A stretch of DNA of 64,000 nucleotides from Hominenteromicrobium mulieris (GTDB lineage Bacteria; Bacillota; Clostridia; Oscillospirales; Acutalibacteraceae), in the NCBI RefSeq assembly GCF_020687165.1, contig NZ_JAJEQC010000001.1. One strand, given 5' to 3'. Shown here one piece after another: positions 63,590 to 64,000 of the stretch. A program made the position numbers and the translations under genes. Every line of letters starts with the position of its first letter. Within the stretch, counting starts at the first letter, position 1. The notes below the pieces were generated by a model. That model did no database searches. It was not told the DNA's origin and saw only the letters and a list, made by a program, of their open reading frames with translations.

Positions 63590-64000
63590 ATGACAAAAAA
63601 GGAACGTGCGCTTCTTGCTGTGGAAGCGCTGAAAAAAGAATATCCCGGCGCGGTATGTTCGCTTGAATATCAGGATCCGCTGCAGCTGCTCATTGCAACG
63701 CGACTTTCCGCACAGTGTACGGATGCCCGTGTGAACCTCGTTACACCGGCGCTTTTTGCCCGCTTCCCTACGCTGGAAGCTTTCTGCGAGGGCAGCGAGG
63801 AAGAAATTGCGGAGCTCATCCGCTCCTGCGGGTTATATAAAACAAAGGCTCGTGATATTTTTGCTATGTGCCATGTGCTGCGCGATTCGTATAACGGCGT
63901 GATTCCGGACACGGTGGATGAGCTGACAAAGCTGCCCGGTGTGGGACGCAAAACCGCAAATCTCGTTGTGGGCGACATTTACAAAAAACCTGCCGTTGTG
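63590..64000 (+). CDS. nth: Endonuclease III (partial, N-terminal 137 residues)
   Basis: The gene runs off the right end of the window. The visible part shows the DNA glycosylase fold: LQLLIATRLSAQCTDARVN and the helix-hairpin-helix LPGVGRKTANLVVGD, whose Lys is the catalytic residue. The iron-sulfur cluster region lies beyond the window. GGAGG stands 5 nt before the ATG. It removes oxidised pyrimidines from DNA. Confidence 0.93.
   Translation, partial: MTKKERALLAVEALKKEYPGAVCSLEYQDPLQLLIATRLSAQCTDARVNLVTPALFARFPTLEAFCEGSEEEIAELIRSCGLYKTKARDIFAMCHVLRDSYNGVIPDTVDELTKLPGVGRKTANLVVGDIYKKPAVV

Overview
The window looks like chromosomal DNA of a low-to-mid GC, Gram-positive, endospore-forming Clostridia, most likely a gut Oscillospirales/Ruminococcaceae-type anaerobe. 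Support for this: a gerA-gerB-gerC germinant receptor operon, a DUF421-DUF4363 pair behind a sigma-G-like promoter, a rubredoxin-fused flavin reductase, a split transketolase, NrdR, GH51 arabinofuranosidase, strong GGAGG ribosome binding sites and many sigma-A promoters with 17-bp spacers. The assignment to a genus is not possible from the sequence alone.

Layout. 0-10 kb: the end of an unknown Cys-rich protein, pcrA helicase, a TetR repressor divergent from an MMPL exporter and a secreted LxxG-repeat protein, a pair of half-size chromate transporters, and two small genes. 10.2-11 kb: a consensus promoter running straight into a terminator (possible small RNA) and the decayed 3' end of a Y-family DNA polymerase. 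11-24.1 kb: a leftward operon of about 14 genes encoding lipoproteins, a TPM-domain protein, zinc-ribbon proteins, a TM2 protein, an SPFH protein, a DUF6935-like protein, a Cys-repeat surface protein and a degenerate receiver protein. 24.2-27.5 kb: a divergent rightward operon with a seven-TM kinase-like protein, a PAS histidine kinase and a LuxR-type response regulator. 27.6-28.1 kb: two tRNA-Ser genes behind two tandem consensus promoters. 28.1-38.6 kb: DUF1836, germinant receptor, DUF421/DUF4363, nrdR, an ABC-F ATPase, mtaB and a metal exporter. 38.7-42.3 kb: arabinofuranosidase with an AraR-type operator, a broken gene next to IS3-like ends, and a MATE pump. 42.5-55.5 kb: a 12-gene leftward exopolysaccharide cluster (nine glycosyltransferases, pyruvyltransferase, EpsG-like polymerase, flippase). 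55.7-64 kb: split transketolase, DUF3892 protein, a further glycosyltransferase, Hrb-type flavorubredoxin reductase, rarA, glyA, traX-like and the start of nth.

The most interesting unit is 11-27.5 kb. Its zinc-ribbon/TM, TPM and SPFH genes match the partners (YdjG, YdjH, YdjI) that accompany PspA in Bacillus subtilis, but no PspA is present. Instead the operon carries several lipoproteins, a pseudo-receiver and a repeat-rich surface protein, and faces a two-component system whose membrane sensor half has lost recognisable kinase residues. I infer a PspA-less envelope-stress or surface-sensing system; the function is not proven by the sequence.
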